A stretch of 64,000 nucleotides of DNA from Candidatus Polarisedimenticolaceae bacterium (GCA_036376135.1 DASVAW010000129.1:52587-116586), one strand, 5' to 3'; positions 38,055 through 47,504 are shown, numbered from the stretch's first letter. Numbers and translations are program-made. The notes: generated by a model not told the origin, from the sequence alone.

Positions 38055-39892
38055 CGGCTCTCCTCGGCCGCCCGAGCGAGGGCCGCGGGGTCGGTGACGC
38101 GCCTCCCCTGCCCGCTCCCGCGGGCGATCGACGCCGCGGGGGGCGCGTCCGGCTTTCCGTTCCGGACGACGACCCACGCGGGGCGGAGGTTGAGCGCCGC
38201 GCGGCGGAGCGCGCGGGTCGCCGGATCGGAGGGATCGCCGTCGATCGTCACGACGAGCGGATCGCGACCGAGCTCCTCCAGGGCGACTCCGACGTCGATC
38301 CCCCGGGTGTAATACGCCGACGGGTCCCGCCCGAACGCCCCCACGAGCCCGGAGGCGCGCGGGCGCCAGACGTCGCCGCGCCCGTGGATCGCCAGGCGCG
38401 TCATCGTCCGCGCGAGCAGGACGTTGTCGGGCATCGGCCACCGCGGGCTCGACAGCAGTCCCGCGGTCGGCTCGATCGGCAGGAAGTCGCGCGCGGCGAC
38501 CTCCGATCCCTGGAACATGTTCGCGGTGACGAACTCCGCGAGGCTCGCCGCGGCGTCGAGATAACGGACGTCCCCGGTGGACTCGTACGCGTCGACGAGG
38601 CCGAACGCGCAGTCCGCCTGCGACACGAGGAAACGGTGCTGCTCGGGATTGGGCTCGACCACGTGGCCCACGCCCCGTCCCGCGGCGTAAGCCTTGGCGA
38701 GAACCAGCTCGACGGCCTCGCGTCCCGCCTTCTCCAGCGCGGGGTCGCCGAGCAGCGCCCCCGCGCGCAGCAGCGCCGCGCCGGCGAGCGCGTTCGGGCC
38801 CGAAAGGACCAGGGGATCGACCTGGAGGGTCCCGTTCTCGTCCGGGAACGCCGCGTTGCGGAACCCGCCGCCGGAGGGACGCGCCAGGCGCTGCGTCAGG
38901 AACCGGGCGATCCCCTCGACCGCGCCGCGCAGCTCGGGGGACGGCTCGCGGCGGAGCGCGAAGACGAGGTCGCGCAGCAGCTCCGCGTTCCCCGTCAGCA
39001 TCTTCTCCCGCTGGATCTCTCCCCAGTCGGGGGCGGCCGCGAGGCGACGCACGCCTCCCTCGGCGTCGTCCCACATCGGGGACGCGACGAGCTGGACCAG
39101 GGTGCGCCGCGCGATCGGCGCGAGGTCCGCGCGACCGCGGTCGTCCCGGAGCGAGGCGTATTCCGCGAGCCACGGCAGGACGTATTTGGGCGCGGCTCCG
39201 AAACCTCCGAGCCGTGCGTCGGCGTTTCCGACGAGCCACCGCGCGAGCGAGTCGGACGCCGACGGCTCCAGAGCGGCCGCCTCGGGGGGGTCGACCCGCA
39301 GACGGTCCTTGTAGATGTCCGCGACGCCGCCGAGCAGCCCCGCCCACTTCTCGAAGTAGATGCGCCCCTCGGAGAGGAGCAGGCGCGTGTTCTCGGGGGA
39401 GGTGTAGCCGAAGTTGATCGGCAATGCGACCTTCTGCGGGTTGTTCTGCGTGAGCATCGGCATGCCGTTGGAGAGCAGGAGGGAGATCACCGGCCACGAG
39501 CCGGTCTGGTAACGCTCCCTCACGTCGGGGCGGCGGTCGGCCGAGACGACGACGGTGATGTATTTGGCGTTGAGCTCGCGCAGCACCGTCGCGTCGGAGA
39601 AGCTCTCCCGGAGCATCTTGCGCGCGGGCGCGCTCCACGGAACTCCGAGGTACAGCATGATCGGCTGACCGAACAGCCGCGCCCGCTCGAAGGTCGCCGG
39701 CGACCACGGCGTGGGGTAGAGGCGCTCGATGTACGGCGCCGCGGGCCACTCCGCGAAGGCGACCTGGGCAGGCTTGTCGAGGTCGACGCCCTGCAGGATC
39801 GGCGGGAGCTTCGGGGGCTCGGATGGCGTGGTCTGCGCCTGCACCGTCGCGGCGGCGAGCGCCAGCGCGGTTGCTGCCGTCCAAGGTCGCAT
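38051..39892 (-). CDS. Exported DUF255/thioredoxin-like plus six-hairpin domain protein, CxxC lost
   Basis: From the ATG at 39892 the 613-residue product begins with a signal peptide (RPWTAATALALAAATVQAQ). Residues about 45-160 match the DUF255 thioredoxin-like domain of YyaL proteins: the pattern MLYLGVPWSAPARKMLRESF, then RRPDVRERY and GSWPVISLLL. In that family the motif is CHWCH; here both cysteines are gone (S87 and A90). Residues about 190-600 form a helical six-hairpin glycosidase-like barrel (for example AFGLVDAYESTGDVRYLDAA). A longer upstream start at 39967 would bury the signal peptide. Function of the family is unsettled. It begins a three-gene transcript with mtnP and the PfkB kinase. 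Confidence 0.85.
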   Translation of the reverse strand: MRPWTAATALALAAATVQAQTTPSEPPKLPPILQGVDLDKPAQVAFAEWPAAPYIERLYPTPWSPATFERARLFGQPIMLYLGVPWSAPARKMLRESFSDATVLRELNAKYITVVVSADRRPDVRERYQTGSWPVISLLLSNGMPMLTQNNPQKVALPINFGYTSPENTRLLLSEGRIYFEKWAGLLGGVADIYKDRLRVDPPEAAALEPSASDSLARWLVGNADARLGGFGAAPKYVLPWLAEYASLRDDRGRADLAPIARRTLVQLVASPMWDDAEGGVRRLAAAPDWGEIQREKMLTGNAELLRDLVFALRREPSPELRGAVEGIARFLTQRLARPSGGGFRNAAFPDENGTLQVDPLVLSGPNALAGAALLRAGALLGDPALEKAGREAVELVLAKAYAAGRGVGHVVEPNPEQHRFLVSQADCAFGLVDAYESTGDVRYLDAAASLAEFVTANMFQGSEVAARDFLPIEPTAGLLSSPRWPMPDNVLLARTMTRLAIHGRGDVWRPRASGLVGAFGRDPSAYYTRGIDVGVALEELGRDPLVVTIDGDPSDPATRALRRAALNLRPAWVVVRNGKPDAPPAASIARGSGQGRRVTDPAALARAAEESR

Positions 39893-39929
39893 GAGCCCGT
39901 CCCTCGCATCCTTCGTCGGGAAAGGTTCG

Positions 39930-39958
39930 ATTATTCGGGGGGCTCCGAGACCTGTCAA
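39930..39958 (-). promoter_or_regulatory. Promoter of the DUF255-mtnP-pfkB transcript
   Basis: On the minus strand a perfect TTGACA (39958-39953) is followed by AATAAT after 17 bases, or ATAATC after 18. The start codon is about 37 bases downstream. Confidence 0.6.
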
Positions 39959-40041
39959 GGAACGCATTGCGTCCAGCCATTTGGGCTGTACCTTTGATGC
40001 CGGATTCGCCGGCGCGAATCGGGGGGACGGTCCGGATACCT

Positions 40042-41751
40042 ATGCAGACGTCACCCTCTCGCACCGTCGCCCGCGTGACCGCCGCAGTCGTCCTGGCGGC
40101 TTCGCTGACGCCCGTCCTCCCGCGCCTGGTCGAGACGCTGCCCGCGCTCCTGGAGAAGGGGGCGGTCCTGGCGGCGCTCGTGCTCGCGGCGACCGCCACC
40201 GCGCGCCTGGGCGGCCATCGTGCCGGCTCGCGGCCGATCCGGGTGACCGCGGCGTTCCTCCTCGTGGCGGCGCTGCACCTGCCGCCCGCCGGTGCCTTCC
40301 TCGTCCTCGGCGCCGCCGCGCTCGCGGCGCGCGGCGGCGGGCTCTCCGGGATCTCGGGGTCCGGGATCTCCCAGGCGGCGGCCAACTTCGCCGCGCTCGC
40401 CACGCTCACGGTCGCGCTGCGCACGTTCCCCCCGGCGAGCGCGCACCTGGGCCTGCGCGGGCTGATCGAGGTCGTGGCGGCCTTCGTCCTGTTCCAGGGG
40501 ACGGCGATCGCGGCCCGGGTGCTCCTGGCGCTCGCCGCCGGAAACGCCCGCGAGGTGCTCACGCGTCCCGCGCTGGGGAGGCTCGCCTTCGAGGTCCTCA
40601 ACCCCGCCCTCGCGTGGCTGCTCCTCGTGCAGCTCGAGCTCGGAACGCCCCTGGCCTTCGGCGCGCTCGCCGGCGTGATCGTCCTCGGCGGGTACGCGTT
40701 GCGCGCCCTCGACCGCGCCTTCCGCGAGCTGCATGCGGCGAACCAGGCCCTCGCCGCGCGGGTGACCGAGCTCGCGACCCTCCACGCGATCGGCCGCGAG
40801 ATCCTCTCCTCCCTCGAGCCCGATCGCGTCTGCCGGATCATCGAGCGGGAGTGCCGCAAGATCTTCGACGTCGACTTCTTCTTCCTCGCGCTGGTCGATC
40901 GCGACACCAACGAGCTTCGCGTCCTCCACCGCGCCGAGCGGGGCCAGGACTCGCGGGTGTCGGTCCTTCCGATCGGCGAGGGGCTGGCCTCCTGGATCGT
41001 CCGCAACAAGCGCGGCATCCTCGTCGAGGACTTCACGCAGCCCACGCCCGGGCTCCCGTTCCGCCCGACGGTCGTCGAGCCCGGGATCCGATCCGCGCTC
41101 GCCGTCCCCCTCATCGTCGAGGACCGCGTCGTGGGAGTGTTGTCGATCCAGAGCCGCCGCCCGCACGCCTATGACGACCATCTCCTCTCGGTCCTCACGA
41201 CGATCGCCCAGCAGGCCGCCGTCGCCCTCGAGAACGCGCGCCACTACGCGATGGCGACGGTGGACTCCCTCACCGGCCTGTTCCTGCGCGACTACTTCTT
41301 CCGCCGCCTCGAGGAGGAGTACTCCCGTGCCGCCCGTTACGGCGGATCGTTCGCGGTGCTGATGCTCGACCTCGACGCCTTCAAGACGATCAACGACCGC
41401 CACGGTCACCTCGCCGGCGATCGTTACCTGCGCGCGCTCGGGCAGACGATCCGCACGCGCCTGCGCGGCGCGGACCTCGCGTGCCGCTACGGCGGCGACG
41501 AGTTCTGCCTCCTGCTCCCCGAGACCGACCTCGCGGGCGCGCAGCCGATCGCCGAGCGTCTGCGGGCGGCGATCGGCGCCCTCAGCGCGGACATCGGCGG
41601 GGGGACGGTGCGCTCGACGGTGTCGATCGGGCTCGCGGCCTATCCGGACCACGACACGGGGGACCTCAAGGCCCTGCTGCTGCGCGCCGACCAGGCGCTC
41701 TACCAGGCCAAGCGCTCCGGCCGGGACCGCGTCGTCGCCTTCGCGGCGTAA
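40042..41751 (+). CDS. Membrane diguanylate cyclase with GAF domain
   Basis: The product probably makes cyclic di-GMP. Residues about 10-215 hold several hydrophobic membrane helices. A helical linker leads to a GAF sensor domain (about 245-395; GEGLASWIVRNKRGILVED and RSALAVPLIVEDRVVGVLSI). The C-terminal domain (about 400-569) has the active-site GGDEF (484-488) and an RGAD inhibitory I-site (R475-D478) at the canonical spacing, so it should be active and product-inhibited. Start is uncertain: ATG 40042 gives a sensible basic N-terminus before the first helix, but ATG 39997 and TTG 39967 are in frame. The TAA stop is the first half of a palindromic element. Confidence 0.92.
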   Translation: MQTSPSRTVARVTAAVVLAASLTPVLPRLVETLPALLEKGAVLAALVLAATATARLGGHRAGSRPIRVTAAFLLVAALHLPPAGAFLVLGAAALAARGGGLSGISGSGISQAAANFAALATLTVALRTFPPASAHLGLRGLIEVVAAFVLFQGTAIAARVLLALAAGNAREVLTRPALGRLAFEVLNPALAWLLLVQLELGTPLAFGALAGVIVLGGYALRALDRAFRELHAANQALAARVTELATLHAIGREILSSLEPDRVCRIIERECRKIFDVDFFFLALVDRDTNELRVLHRAERGQDSRVSVLPIGEGLASWIVRNKRGILVEDFTQPTPGLPFRPTVVEPGIRSALAVPLIVEDRVVGVLSIQSRRPHAYDDHLLSVLTTIAQQAAVALENARHYAMATVDSLTGLFLRDYFFRRLEEEYSRAARYGGSFAVLMLDLDAFKTINDRHGHLAGDRYLRALGQTIRTRLRGADLACRYGGDEFCLLLPETDLAGAQPIAERLRAAIGALSADIGGGTVRSTVSIGLAAYPDHDTGDLKALLLRADQALYQAKRSGRDRVVAFAA

Positions 41752-41771
41752 ATGGGGACAGCAACCATTTA
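41749..41771. repeat. REP-like palindrome providing both convergent stop codons
   Basis: TAAATGG-GGACAGCAA-CCATTTA: a perfect 7+7 inverted repeat with a 9-base loop. Its first three bases are the TAA of the diguanylate cyclase gene, its last three are the TAA of the epimerase-like gene on the other strand. The sequence resembles the AAATGG...CCCCATTT palindromes scattered in many genomes with REP-associated (IS200-type) transposases. It may also act as a bidirectional terminator. Confidence 0.55.
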
Positions 41772-42488
41772 AGAGCCGAGGACGCTCGCGACGTCGCGCC
41801 CGGTCCGGGCCTCGAACCGCTGGACGAGCGAGGGGAGGTTCCCGCTCGGGCGGTCGAGGACGATCTTCTCGATCCGGGACATCGGCACGAAGACGACCGA
41901 GGGGCCGACGACGCTTTCGTCGCCGCGCTCGACCTGGGCGCACCAGTCGTCGAACGACGCGAGGTCCAGCGCCTCCAGGACCGCCCCCGCGGCGTCGAGG
42001 GAGCGCAGCACTCCCCACAACTTCTCCTGCGGCTCGCGCAGGTAAGCGAGGACCGCCGCGCCGGGCTCGACCTTCGCCGAGGATCGGTGCGGGTGCTCGA
42101 CCAGCTCGACGAGGACCCCCCCGGTCGCCTTGGGGTGGAGAAACGCCACCCGCGTCCCCTCGGCACCGGGACGCGGCGCGTCGTCCAGGAGGGGGACCCC
42201 CTTCGCCTTCAGGCGATCGAGGATCTCCTGGACGTCGTCGACCGCGAGGGCGAGCTGCTGGAGCCCCTCGCCCCGTTTCTCGATGAACTTCGCGATCGGC
42301 GAATCCGGGGAGGTCGCCTCGATCAGCTCGAGGCGCACCGCTCCCGCGGGGAGGAAGGCGACGCGGACCTTCTCCGTCGCGACCTCCTCGACGCCGGAAA
42401 CGGCGAGACCGAGCGCGTCGCGCCAGAAGGCGAGACGTTCCTCGAGCCCCTTCACCGCGATGCCGATGTGATCGACGCGCGCCTTCAT
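41769..42488 (-). CDS. Methylmalonyl-CoA epimerase-like protein with C-terminal extension
   Basis: Residues 1-135 match methylmalonyl-CoA epimerase, which interconverts the R and S epimers before the mutase: VDHIGIAV (H7), TSPDSPIAKFIEKRGEG, VDDV and GVLVELVEHP (E128). At the position where the family has HHI with the metal-binding histidine, this protein has Q77-Q78-L. Residues about 136-239 are an extra domain not found in the usual 130-150-residue enzyme, containing SVVFVPMSRIEKIVLDR and ending QRFEARTGRDVASVLGS. The ATG overlaps the meaB stop (ATGA), so context still supports propionate/methylmalonyl-CoA metabolism. Activity is uncertain given the altered ligand. Confidence 0.82.
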   Translation of the reverse strand: MKARVDHIGIAVKGLEERLAFWRDALGLAVSGVEEVATEKVRVAFLPAGAVRLELIEATSPDSPIAKFIEKRGEGLQQLALAVDDVQEILDRLKAKGVPLLDDAPRPGAEGTRVAFLHPKATGGVLVELVEHPHRSSAKVEPGAAVLAYLREPQEKLWGVLRSLDAAGAVLEALDLASFDDWCAQVERGDESVVGPSVVFVPMSRIEKIVLDRPSGNLPSLVQRFEARTGRDVASVLGS

Positions 42489-43423
42489 CGCACCTCCACC
42501 CGCTCGAGCACGCGATCGGCGGCGGTGTACGGATCGGTCCGTCCCTCCGCGATCGCGTCGAGCACCTCGCCCCACGCCTCCCCCGCCAGCACCCGGTCGC
42601 GCACGCGCCGCAGGAGCCGCTCCGCGAGGATCGCCTGAAGCCGCATCTCCGCGCGCTCGCGCCGCCGCCGCGCGCGGCGCGCGCGTCCCGGCCCCTGCGC
42701 GTACCGGGCGATCCCCTCGCGCAGGAGGTCGGTCCCTTCGTCGCGCACGGCGACGGTGCGGAAGATCTCCGGACGCGCCGCCGCGGTCGCCGGGGCGAGC
42801 GACATCACGTATTCGAGGTCGGTCTGCACCCGGTCCGCCCCCGGTCGGTCGGCCTTGTTGATCACGAACAGGTCGGCGATCTCGAGGATCCCCGCCTTGA
42901 TCGCCTGGATGTCGTCCCCCATCCCCGGCACGAGCACCACGGCGACGACGTCCGCGGCGCGGGCGATCTCGATCTCGTCCTGTCCGACGCCGACGGTCTC
43001 CACGAGCACGGGGTCGTACCCCGCCGCGTCGAGCAGGTCGACGGCGTCGTTCGCCGCGCGCGAGAGCCCGCCGAGGTGACCGCGGCTGGCCATCGAGCGG
43101 ATGAACACGCCGGGATCGGTCGCGTGCTCCTGCATCCTCACGCGGTCGCCGAGGATGGCGCCGCCCGAGTAGGCGCTCGAAGGATCGACCGCAAGGACGC
43201 CGACGCGATTCCCCTGCTTGCGGTACGACGCGACCAGGCGGTCGACGAGGCTCGATTTCCCCGCACCCGGGCTTCCGGTCACGCCGAGGACGGTCGCGCC
43301 CCCCGTCCGCGGGAAGGCGGCGCGCAGGACCTCCACGGCGCCCGGCGCGTGCTCCTCGACGAGGCTGATCGCCCGGGCGAGCGCCCGGACGTCCCCCGCA
43401 ACGAGCCGGTCGACGATCTCCAC
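42485..43423 (-). CDS. meaB: MeaB-family GTPase (methylmalonyl-CoA mutase chaperone)
   Basis: MeaB/ArgK G3E GTPases guard and reload the cobalamin cofactor of methylmalonyl-CoA mutase. The 312-residue protein shows the P-loop GSPGAGKSS (50-58), AVDPSSAYSGGAILGDRVRM, the ETVGVGQDE switch region, and NKAD for guanine binding. The C-terminal arm is rich in arginine (ARRARRRRERAEMRLQ). It overlaps the epimerase-like gene by 4 bases and follows the acyl-CoA dehydrogenase by 4. The mutase itself is not in the window. Confidence 0.95.
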   Translation of the reverse strand: MEIVDRLVAGDVRALARAISLVEEHAPGAVEVLRAAFPRTGGATVLGVTGSPGAGKSSLVDRLVASYRKQGNRVGVLAVDPSSAYSGGAILGDRVRMQEHATDPGVFIRSMASRGHLGGLSRAANDAVDLLDAAGYDPVLVETVGVGQDEIEIARAADVVAVVLVPGMGDDIQAIKAGILEIADLFVINKADRPGADRVQTDLEYVMSLAPATAAARPEIFRTVAVRDEGTDLLREGIARYAQGPGRARRARRRRERAEMRLQAILAERLLRRVRDRVLAGEAWGEVLDAIAEGRTDPYTAADRVLERVEVR

Positions 43424-43427
43424 GCGC

Positions 43428-44573
43428 TCAGACCCGGCTCAGCAGCTCGCGCGCGATCACCAGGCGCTGGATCTCGCTCGTCCCCTCGCCGATGGTGCAC
43501 AGCTTCATGTCGCGGAAGTACTTCTCCGCGGGGAAGTCCTTCACGTACCCGTAGCCGCCGAAGACCTGCAGCGCCTGGTCGACGACCTTCACGCCGATCT
43601 CGGAGGCGAAGAGCTTCGCCTGCGCGGACTCGAGGGTCGTCTTCATCCCCCGGTCCTTCATCCACGCGGCGCGGTACGTCAGGAGCGACGCCGCCTCGAT
43701 CATCGCGGACATGTCGGCGAGCTTGATCTGGATCGCCTGGAACTCGGAGATCGGCCGCCCGAACTGACGCCGCTCCTTCGAGTACTTCAGCGCGGCGTCG
43801 AAGGCTCCGCGCGCCATCCCCAGGGCGAGGGCGGCGATCGAGATGCGCCCGCCGTCGAGGATCTGCATCGCGTTCACGAACCCCATCCCGCGGTCGCCGA
43901 CGCGTTGCGCGTCGGGGATCCGGCAGTCCTCCATGATCACCTCGGCGGTGTCGGAGGCGCGCAGGCCCATCTTGTTCTCCTTCTTGCCCGCGCGGAATCC
44001 CGGCGTTCCCTTCTCGATCGCGAAGGCCGAGATCCCCTTCTTCTGGTTCTCGGGATCGGTCACCGCGAATACGACCGCGAGGTCGCCGACCGAACCGTGC
44101 GTCGTGAAGGTCTTGGAGCCGTTGAGGATCCAGTCCCCTCCGATTTGCCTGGCGGTCGTGCGCGTCCCCGCCGCGTCCGAGCCGGCGGTCGGCTCGGTCA
44201 GGCTCCAGGCGCCGATCCACTCCCCCGAGCACAACTTCGGGAGGTAGCGCGCCTTCATCTCGGCGCTCCCGAACTGGTAGAGATGGTTCGTGCAGAGGGA
44301 GTTGTGCGCCGCGACCGAGATGCCGATGGAGCCGTCGACCCGGCTGAGCTCCTCGACGATCGCGACGTATTCGACGTAGCCCATGCCGGCGCCGCCGTAC
44401 TCCTCGGGGAAGATCGCGCCGAGACAGCCGAGCTCACCGGTGCGCCGCAGGATCTCCCGGGGGAACTCCTGGCTTTCGTCGAACCTCATGACGTGCGGCG
44501 CGATCTCGGCTTGCGCGAACTCGCGGATCGTGCGGCGCAGCAGGTCCTGCTCTTCGGTGAAGGCGAAATCCAC
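43428..44573 (-). CDS. Acyl-CoA dehydrogenase
   Basis: A 381-residue FAD enzyme that introduces a double bond into acyl-CoA. Landmarks are [15 protein letters not shown] (FAD-binding region), [29 protein letters not shown] (core [20 protein letters not shown]), [21 protein letters not shown] (core [18 protein letters not shown]), [20 protein letters not shown] (core [18 protein letters not shown]) and the catalytic-base motif GEGTSEIQR with E363. It most resembles short/branched-chain or butyryl-CoA dehydrogenases. Linked meaB and epimerase-like genes suggest branched-chain or odd-chain acyl-CoA breakdown through propionyl-CoA. Chain specificity cannot be read off with certainty. Confidence 0.95.
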   Translation of the reverse strand: MDFAFTEEQDLLRRTIREFAQAEIAPHVMRFDESQEFPREILRRTGELGCLGAIFPEEYGGAGMGYVEYVAIVEELSRVDGSIGISVAAHNSLCTNHLYQFGSAEMKARYLPKLCSGEWIGAWSLTEPTAGSDAAGTRTTARQIGGDWILNGSKTFTTHGSVGDLAVVFAVTDPENQKKGISAFAIEKGTPGFRAGKKENKMGLRASDTAEVIMEDCRIPDAQRVGDRGMGFVNAMQILDGGRISIAALALGMARGAFDAALKYSKERRQFGRPISEFQAIQIKLADMSAMIEAASLLTYRAAWMKDRGMKTTLESAQAKLFASEIGVKVVDQALQVFGGYGYVKDFPAEKYFRDMKLCTIGEGTSEIQRLVIARELLSRV

Positions 44574-44599
44574 GGGAAACCCCCCGGTGAAAGGCCCGG

Positions 44600-44605
44600 A
44601 TTATA
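44600..44605 (-). promoter_or_regulatory. -10 box of the acyl-CoA dehydrogenase-meaB transcript
   Basis: A perfect TATAAT on the minus strand, overlapping the stop codon of the threonine aldolase gene and 26 bases before the dehydrogenase ATG. The -35 region lies inside the upstream coding sequence and is not recognisable. Confidence 0.5.
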
Positions 44606-45629
44606 ACGCCCGCAGCGCCGAGAGCGCCCGCTCGATCCCGGCGTCGTCGACGTCGAGGTGGGTCACGAACCGGACCCGTCCCGGCCCCATCCCGCCGGCG
44701 AGGACTCCCTCGCGCTCGAGGAGGTCGAGGGCCTGCTCCACCGTCCTCGGGGGCACGACCTCCGCGATCACGATGTTGGTCGCGACCGACTCGGGGTCGA
44801 TCCGGAACGCCGGGTGGGAGGCGAGAGCGATCGCCAGGCGCTTGGCGCGGGCGTGATCCTCCTCCAGGCGCTCGACGTGGTGCTCGAGGGCGTGGAGCCC
44901 TCCCGCGGCGAGGATCCCCGCCTGGCGCATCCCGCCTCCGAGGCGCTTGCGGACGATCCGGGCCTCCCGCATGCGGTCCCGGGAGCCGCAGAGCACCGAG
45001 CCGACCGGAGCGCCCAGCCCCTTGGAGAGGCAGAACATCACCGTGTCGAACCCCGCCGCGAGCTCGCGGGCGGAGGAGCGCAGCGCCGCCGCCGCGTTGA
45101 AGATCCGCGCGCCGTCGAGATGGGCGACGAGCCCGCACGCCGAGGCCGACCGCAGGATCGCGTCCTTCGTGGCGACGGAGGTGACGGTCCCCCCCGCGTG
45201 ATTGTGGGTGTTCTCGACCACGACCATCGACACCCGGGAGTGGTAGTAGGGCTTGGAGCGTCCCGCCTGCTCCACCTCGTCGGGGTCGAGGACCCCCGCC
45301 TTCCCGTGGAGGATGCGCGGCATCGCCCCGGTCCAGGCCGCCATCGCGCCGAGCTCGTAGTTGTAGACGTGGGAGTCCGCCTCGACGAGGACCTCGGTGC
45401 CGGGTTGCGCCCCGAGGTGGATCGCGATCTGGTTCCCCATCGTGCCGCTGGGGACGAACAACGCCGCCTCGGTTCCGAGGGTCGCCGCGGCGCGCTCCTC
45501 GAGCGCCCGGACCGTGGGGTCCTCGCCGTACACGTCGTCGCCGACGACGGCGTCCGCCATCGCCTGGCGCATCGCCGGGGTGGGGCGGGTCACGGTGTCC
45601 GATCGGAGGTCCACGGGAACGCCGTTCAT
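44601..45629 (-). CDS. ltaE: Low-specificity threonine aldolase (GntG-type PLP enzyme)
   Basis: This fold-type I PLP enzyme cleaves threonine or allo-threonine to glycine and acetaldehyde. The N-terminus has [33 protein letters not shown] and [23 protein letters not shown] contains D172 that binds the pyridine nitrogen; [12 protein letters not shown] carries the Schiff-base lysine K203. The 342-residue length is normal. The ATG overlaps the hemW stop by 4 bases, so it is the last gene of the bat operon, with no evident functional link. Confidence 0.94.
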   Translation of the reverse strand: MNGVPVDLRSDTVTRPTPAMRQAMADAVVGDDVYGEDPTVRALEERAAATLGTEAALFVPSGTMGNQIAIHLGAQPGTEVLVEADSHVYNYELGAMAAWTGAMPRILHGKAGVLDPDEVEQAGRSKPYYHSRVSMVVVENTHNHAGGTVTSVATKDAILRSASACGLVAHLDGARIFNAAAALRSSARELAAGFDTVMFCLSKGLGAPVGSVLCGSRDRMREARIVRKRLGGGMRQAGILAAGGLHALEHHVERLEEDHARAKRLAIALASHPAFRIDPESVATNIVIAEVVPPRTVEQALDLLEREGVLAGGMGPGRVRFVTHLDVDDAGIERALSALRAL

Positions 45630-46786
45630 GTCAGAAGCTCCGCGAACAGCTCGTTCGATCGCAATCGGCCGGCGGCGGTGAGCCGGACCCGGCCCCCCTC
45701 GACGACCGTCAGGCCCGCATCATGGGCACGCGCGAAGGCTTCCCGCCAGCGCACGCGCGGATCGATCGCATAACGGCGCGAAAGGAGATCGAGGTCGACC
45801 CCCTCCACGACGCGCAGCCCCAGGAACAGCGCCTCCTGCAGGCGCCGCTCGGGGTCGAACGGCTCCTCCTCCGCGAGCGGGTCCCGGCCGGAGAGCACGT
45901 CCTCGACGTAGCCGTCGAGGTCGCGCCGGTTGGAGCGCCGCGCACCGTCGACGTATTCGTGGGCCCCGTTCCCGAAACCGGCGTAGGGGGCGTCGGTCCA
46001 GTACTTGAGGTTGTGCCGGGAGCGGCGCCCGCCGCGCGCGAAGTTCGAGATCTCGTAGAGCGCGAACCCCTCGCGCTCGAGGGCGCGCACGGTCGCTTCG
46101 TAGAGCGCTCCCTGGTCGTCGTCCCCGGCGACGGCCGTGCGTCCCGCGCGGACCGAGCGGGCGAGCGGCGTGTCCTTGTCGGTCTCGAGGAGGTAGACGG
46201 AGACGTGGTCGGGGCCGAAGGCCGCGCACCGGCGCACCGTCTCGGGCCATCGCGCGAGCGCTTCCCCGGGGAGCCCCGCGATCAGATCGAGCGAGACGTC
46301 GGGGAAGCCGGCGGCGCGGGCGTCGCGCACCGCCCGCTCCGCCTCGCGGGAGTCGTGCGCGCGTCCCACCCGCTTCAGGACCGCGTCGTCGAGCGACTGC
46401 ACGCCGACGCTGATCCGCGTGACCCCGAGGTCGCGGTATCCCCGCAGCCGGTCGGCGGTGAGGCTCTCCGGATTCCCCTCGAGGGTGATCTCGGCGCGGG
46501 CGTCGAGGTCGAATCGCGCGCGCAAGGCGTCGAGCAGGCGCGCCAGCTGATCCGGGGTCATCCTCGACGGCGTTCCGCCGCCGAGGAAGACGGTGTCGGC
46601 GTCGCGGGGAAGGTGCGGCCGGCTCCCCCGGATCTCGCGGTCGAGCGCCCGAAGGTACCGCTCGATCCGATCGTCGCGCCCGGCGACCGTCGGGAAGTCG
46701 CAATACGAGCACCGGATCGAGCAGAACGGGAAGTGGACGTAGACCCCCAGCTTCGCCGGGCGGTCTTCAGATGCGGCCGATCGCAT
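45626..46786 (-). CDS. hemW: HemW radical-SAM heme chaperone (coproporphyrinogen III oxidase-like)
   Basis: HemW binds heme and a 4Fe-4S cluster and delivers heme to membrane hemoproteins. The cluster motif is C22-SIR-C26-SY-C29, with the HemW-type fourth position reading CSYCDF. Other landmarks are [39 protein letters not shown] and [12 protein letters not shown]. The 386-residue length and C-terminal HemN-type domain fit. HemW lacks the longer N-terminus of the true oxidase HemN. The start overlaps batE by 20 bases. Placement beside bat genes may reflect a shared respiratory or oxidative-stress setting, but that is inference. Confidence 0.92.
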   Translation of the reverse strand: MRSAASEDRPAKLGVYVHFPFCSIRCSYCDFPTVAGRDDRIERYLRALDREIRGSRPHLPRDADTVFLGGGTPSRMTPDQLARLLDALRARFDLDARAEITLEGNPESLTADRLRGYRDLGVTRISVGVQSLDDAVLKRVGRAHDSREAERAVRDARAAGFPDVSLDLIAGLPGEALARWPETVRRCAAFGPDHVSVYLLETDKDTPLARSVRAGRTAVAGDDDQGALYEATVRALEREGFALYEISNFARGGRRSRHNLKYWTDAPYAGFGNGAHEYVDGARRSNRRDLDGYVEDVLSGRDPLAEEEPFDPERRLQEALFLGLRVVEGVDLDLLSRRYAIDPRVRWREAFARAHDAGLTVVEGGRVRLTAAGRLRSNELFAELLT

Positions 46787-47504
46787 CGCCGGGCACCCAA
46801 CCCCTCAGACCGTCCGGGAGGCCGACCTCGACCCAGCGATCCCGCTCCCCCTCCACCTCGAGGATCGTCCCCTCGTGCACGGTGAACACCGTCGGCTGGT
46901 TCTCCCCGGGACCGGCGACCACCTCGAGCGCGGGGAGGAGGACGACGGCCCGCGGCGTGCCGTCCAGGCGCGCGCTCGTCGTCCAGAAGGACAACGCCGC
47001 GACCCCCGTCGCGAAGCCGATCGCGGCGAGCGTCCACCCGGTGGCCGGGGTGAACCCTTGCGCGCGGGCCGCGCCCCACACGACGGTCGCCGCGAGGGTC
47101 CAGACGAGGAGCACGAGGATCGCGTATTGCCCGTCGACTCCCAGACGGTCCTGCGCGCGACGCAGCCACCCGAGCGGCCCCTCGCCCCGCTCCTCCTCGA
47201 CGCGGTCCCGGGTCTGCGAGCGCGCGAGGGCGAGGTTCGTCGCGACGTCGCGGTCGGCGGGGGCCAGGCGCCGCGCGCGTTCCCAGCGCCAGATCGCCTC
47301 GCCGAGACGCTCCTGCTTGTAGGCGGCGTTCCCGAGGTTGTATTCGACGCGGGGGTCGTGGACGCCCGCGTCCGCCAGGGCGCGCCAGGCGGTCTCCGCC
47401 TCGGCCCAGCGCCCGTCGCGATACGCGGCGACCCCCTGCTCGAACCGCGCCTCGAGGTCGGCACCGGAGAGGGTCGCGGCGATGAGGACGACGGCGGCGA
47501 TCAT
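46767..47504 (-). CDS. batE: BatE-like TPR and SH3-domain membrane protein
   Basis: The 245-residue protein has a short signal sequence (IAAVVLIAATLSGADLEA), TPR repeats at about 18-90 (QGVAAYRDGRWAEAETAWRAL and VEYNLGNAAYKQERLGEAI), two membrane segments near 120-170, and a C-terminal bacterial SH3-like domain (TVFTVHEGTILEVEGERDRWVEVGL, core VHEGTILEVEGERDRWVEV). This order is that of BatE in aerotolerance operons. The ATG overlaps the batD stop (ATGA). Function in the Bat complex is not established biochemically. Confidence 0.88.
   Translation of the reverse strand: MIAAVVLIAATLSGADLEARFEQGVAAYRDGRWAEAETAWRALADAGVHDPRVEYNLGNAAYKQERLGEAIWRWERARRLAPADRDVATNLALARSQTRDRVEEERGEGPLGWLRRAQDRLGVDGQYAILVLLVWTLAATVVWGAARAQGFTPATGWTLAAIGFATGVAALSFWTTSARLDGTPRAVVLLPALEVVAGPGENQPTVFTVHEGTILEVEGERDRWVEVGLPDGLRGWVPGDAIGRI

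Noticed and set aside
37176..41114. A 1312-codon minus-strand frame spanning mtnP and upstream DNA
   Set aside because: Only its last 292 codons match a protein family (MTA phosphorylase). The rest is out-of-frame sequence of the DUF255 gene and antisense of the diguanylate cyclase, so it is not a fusion.
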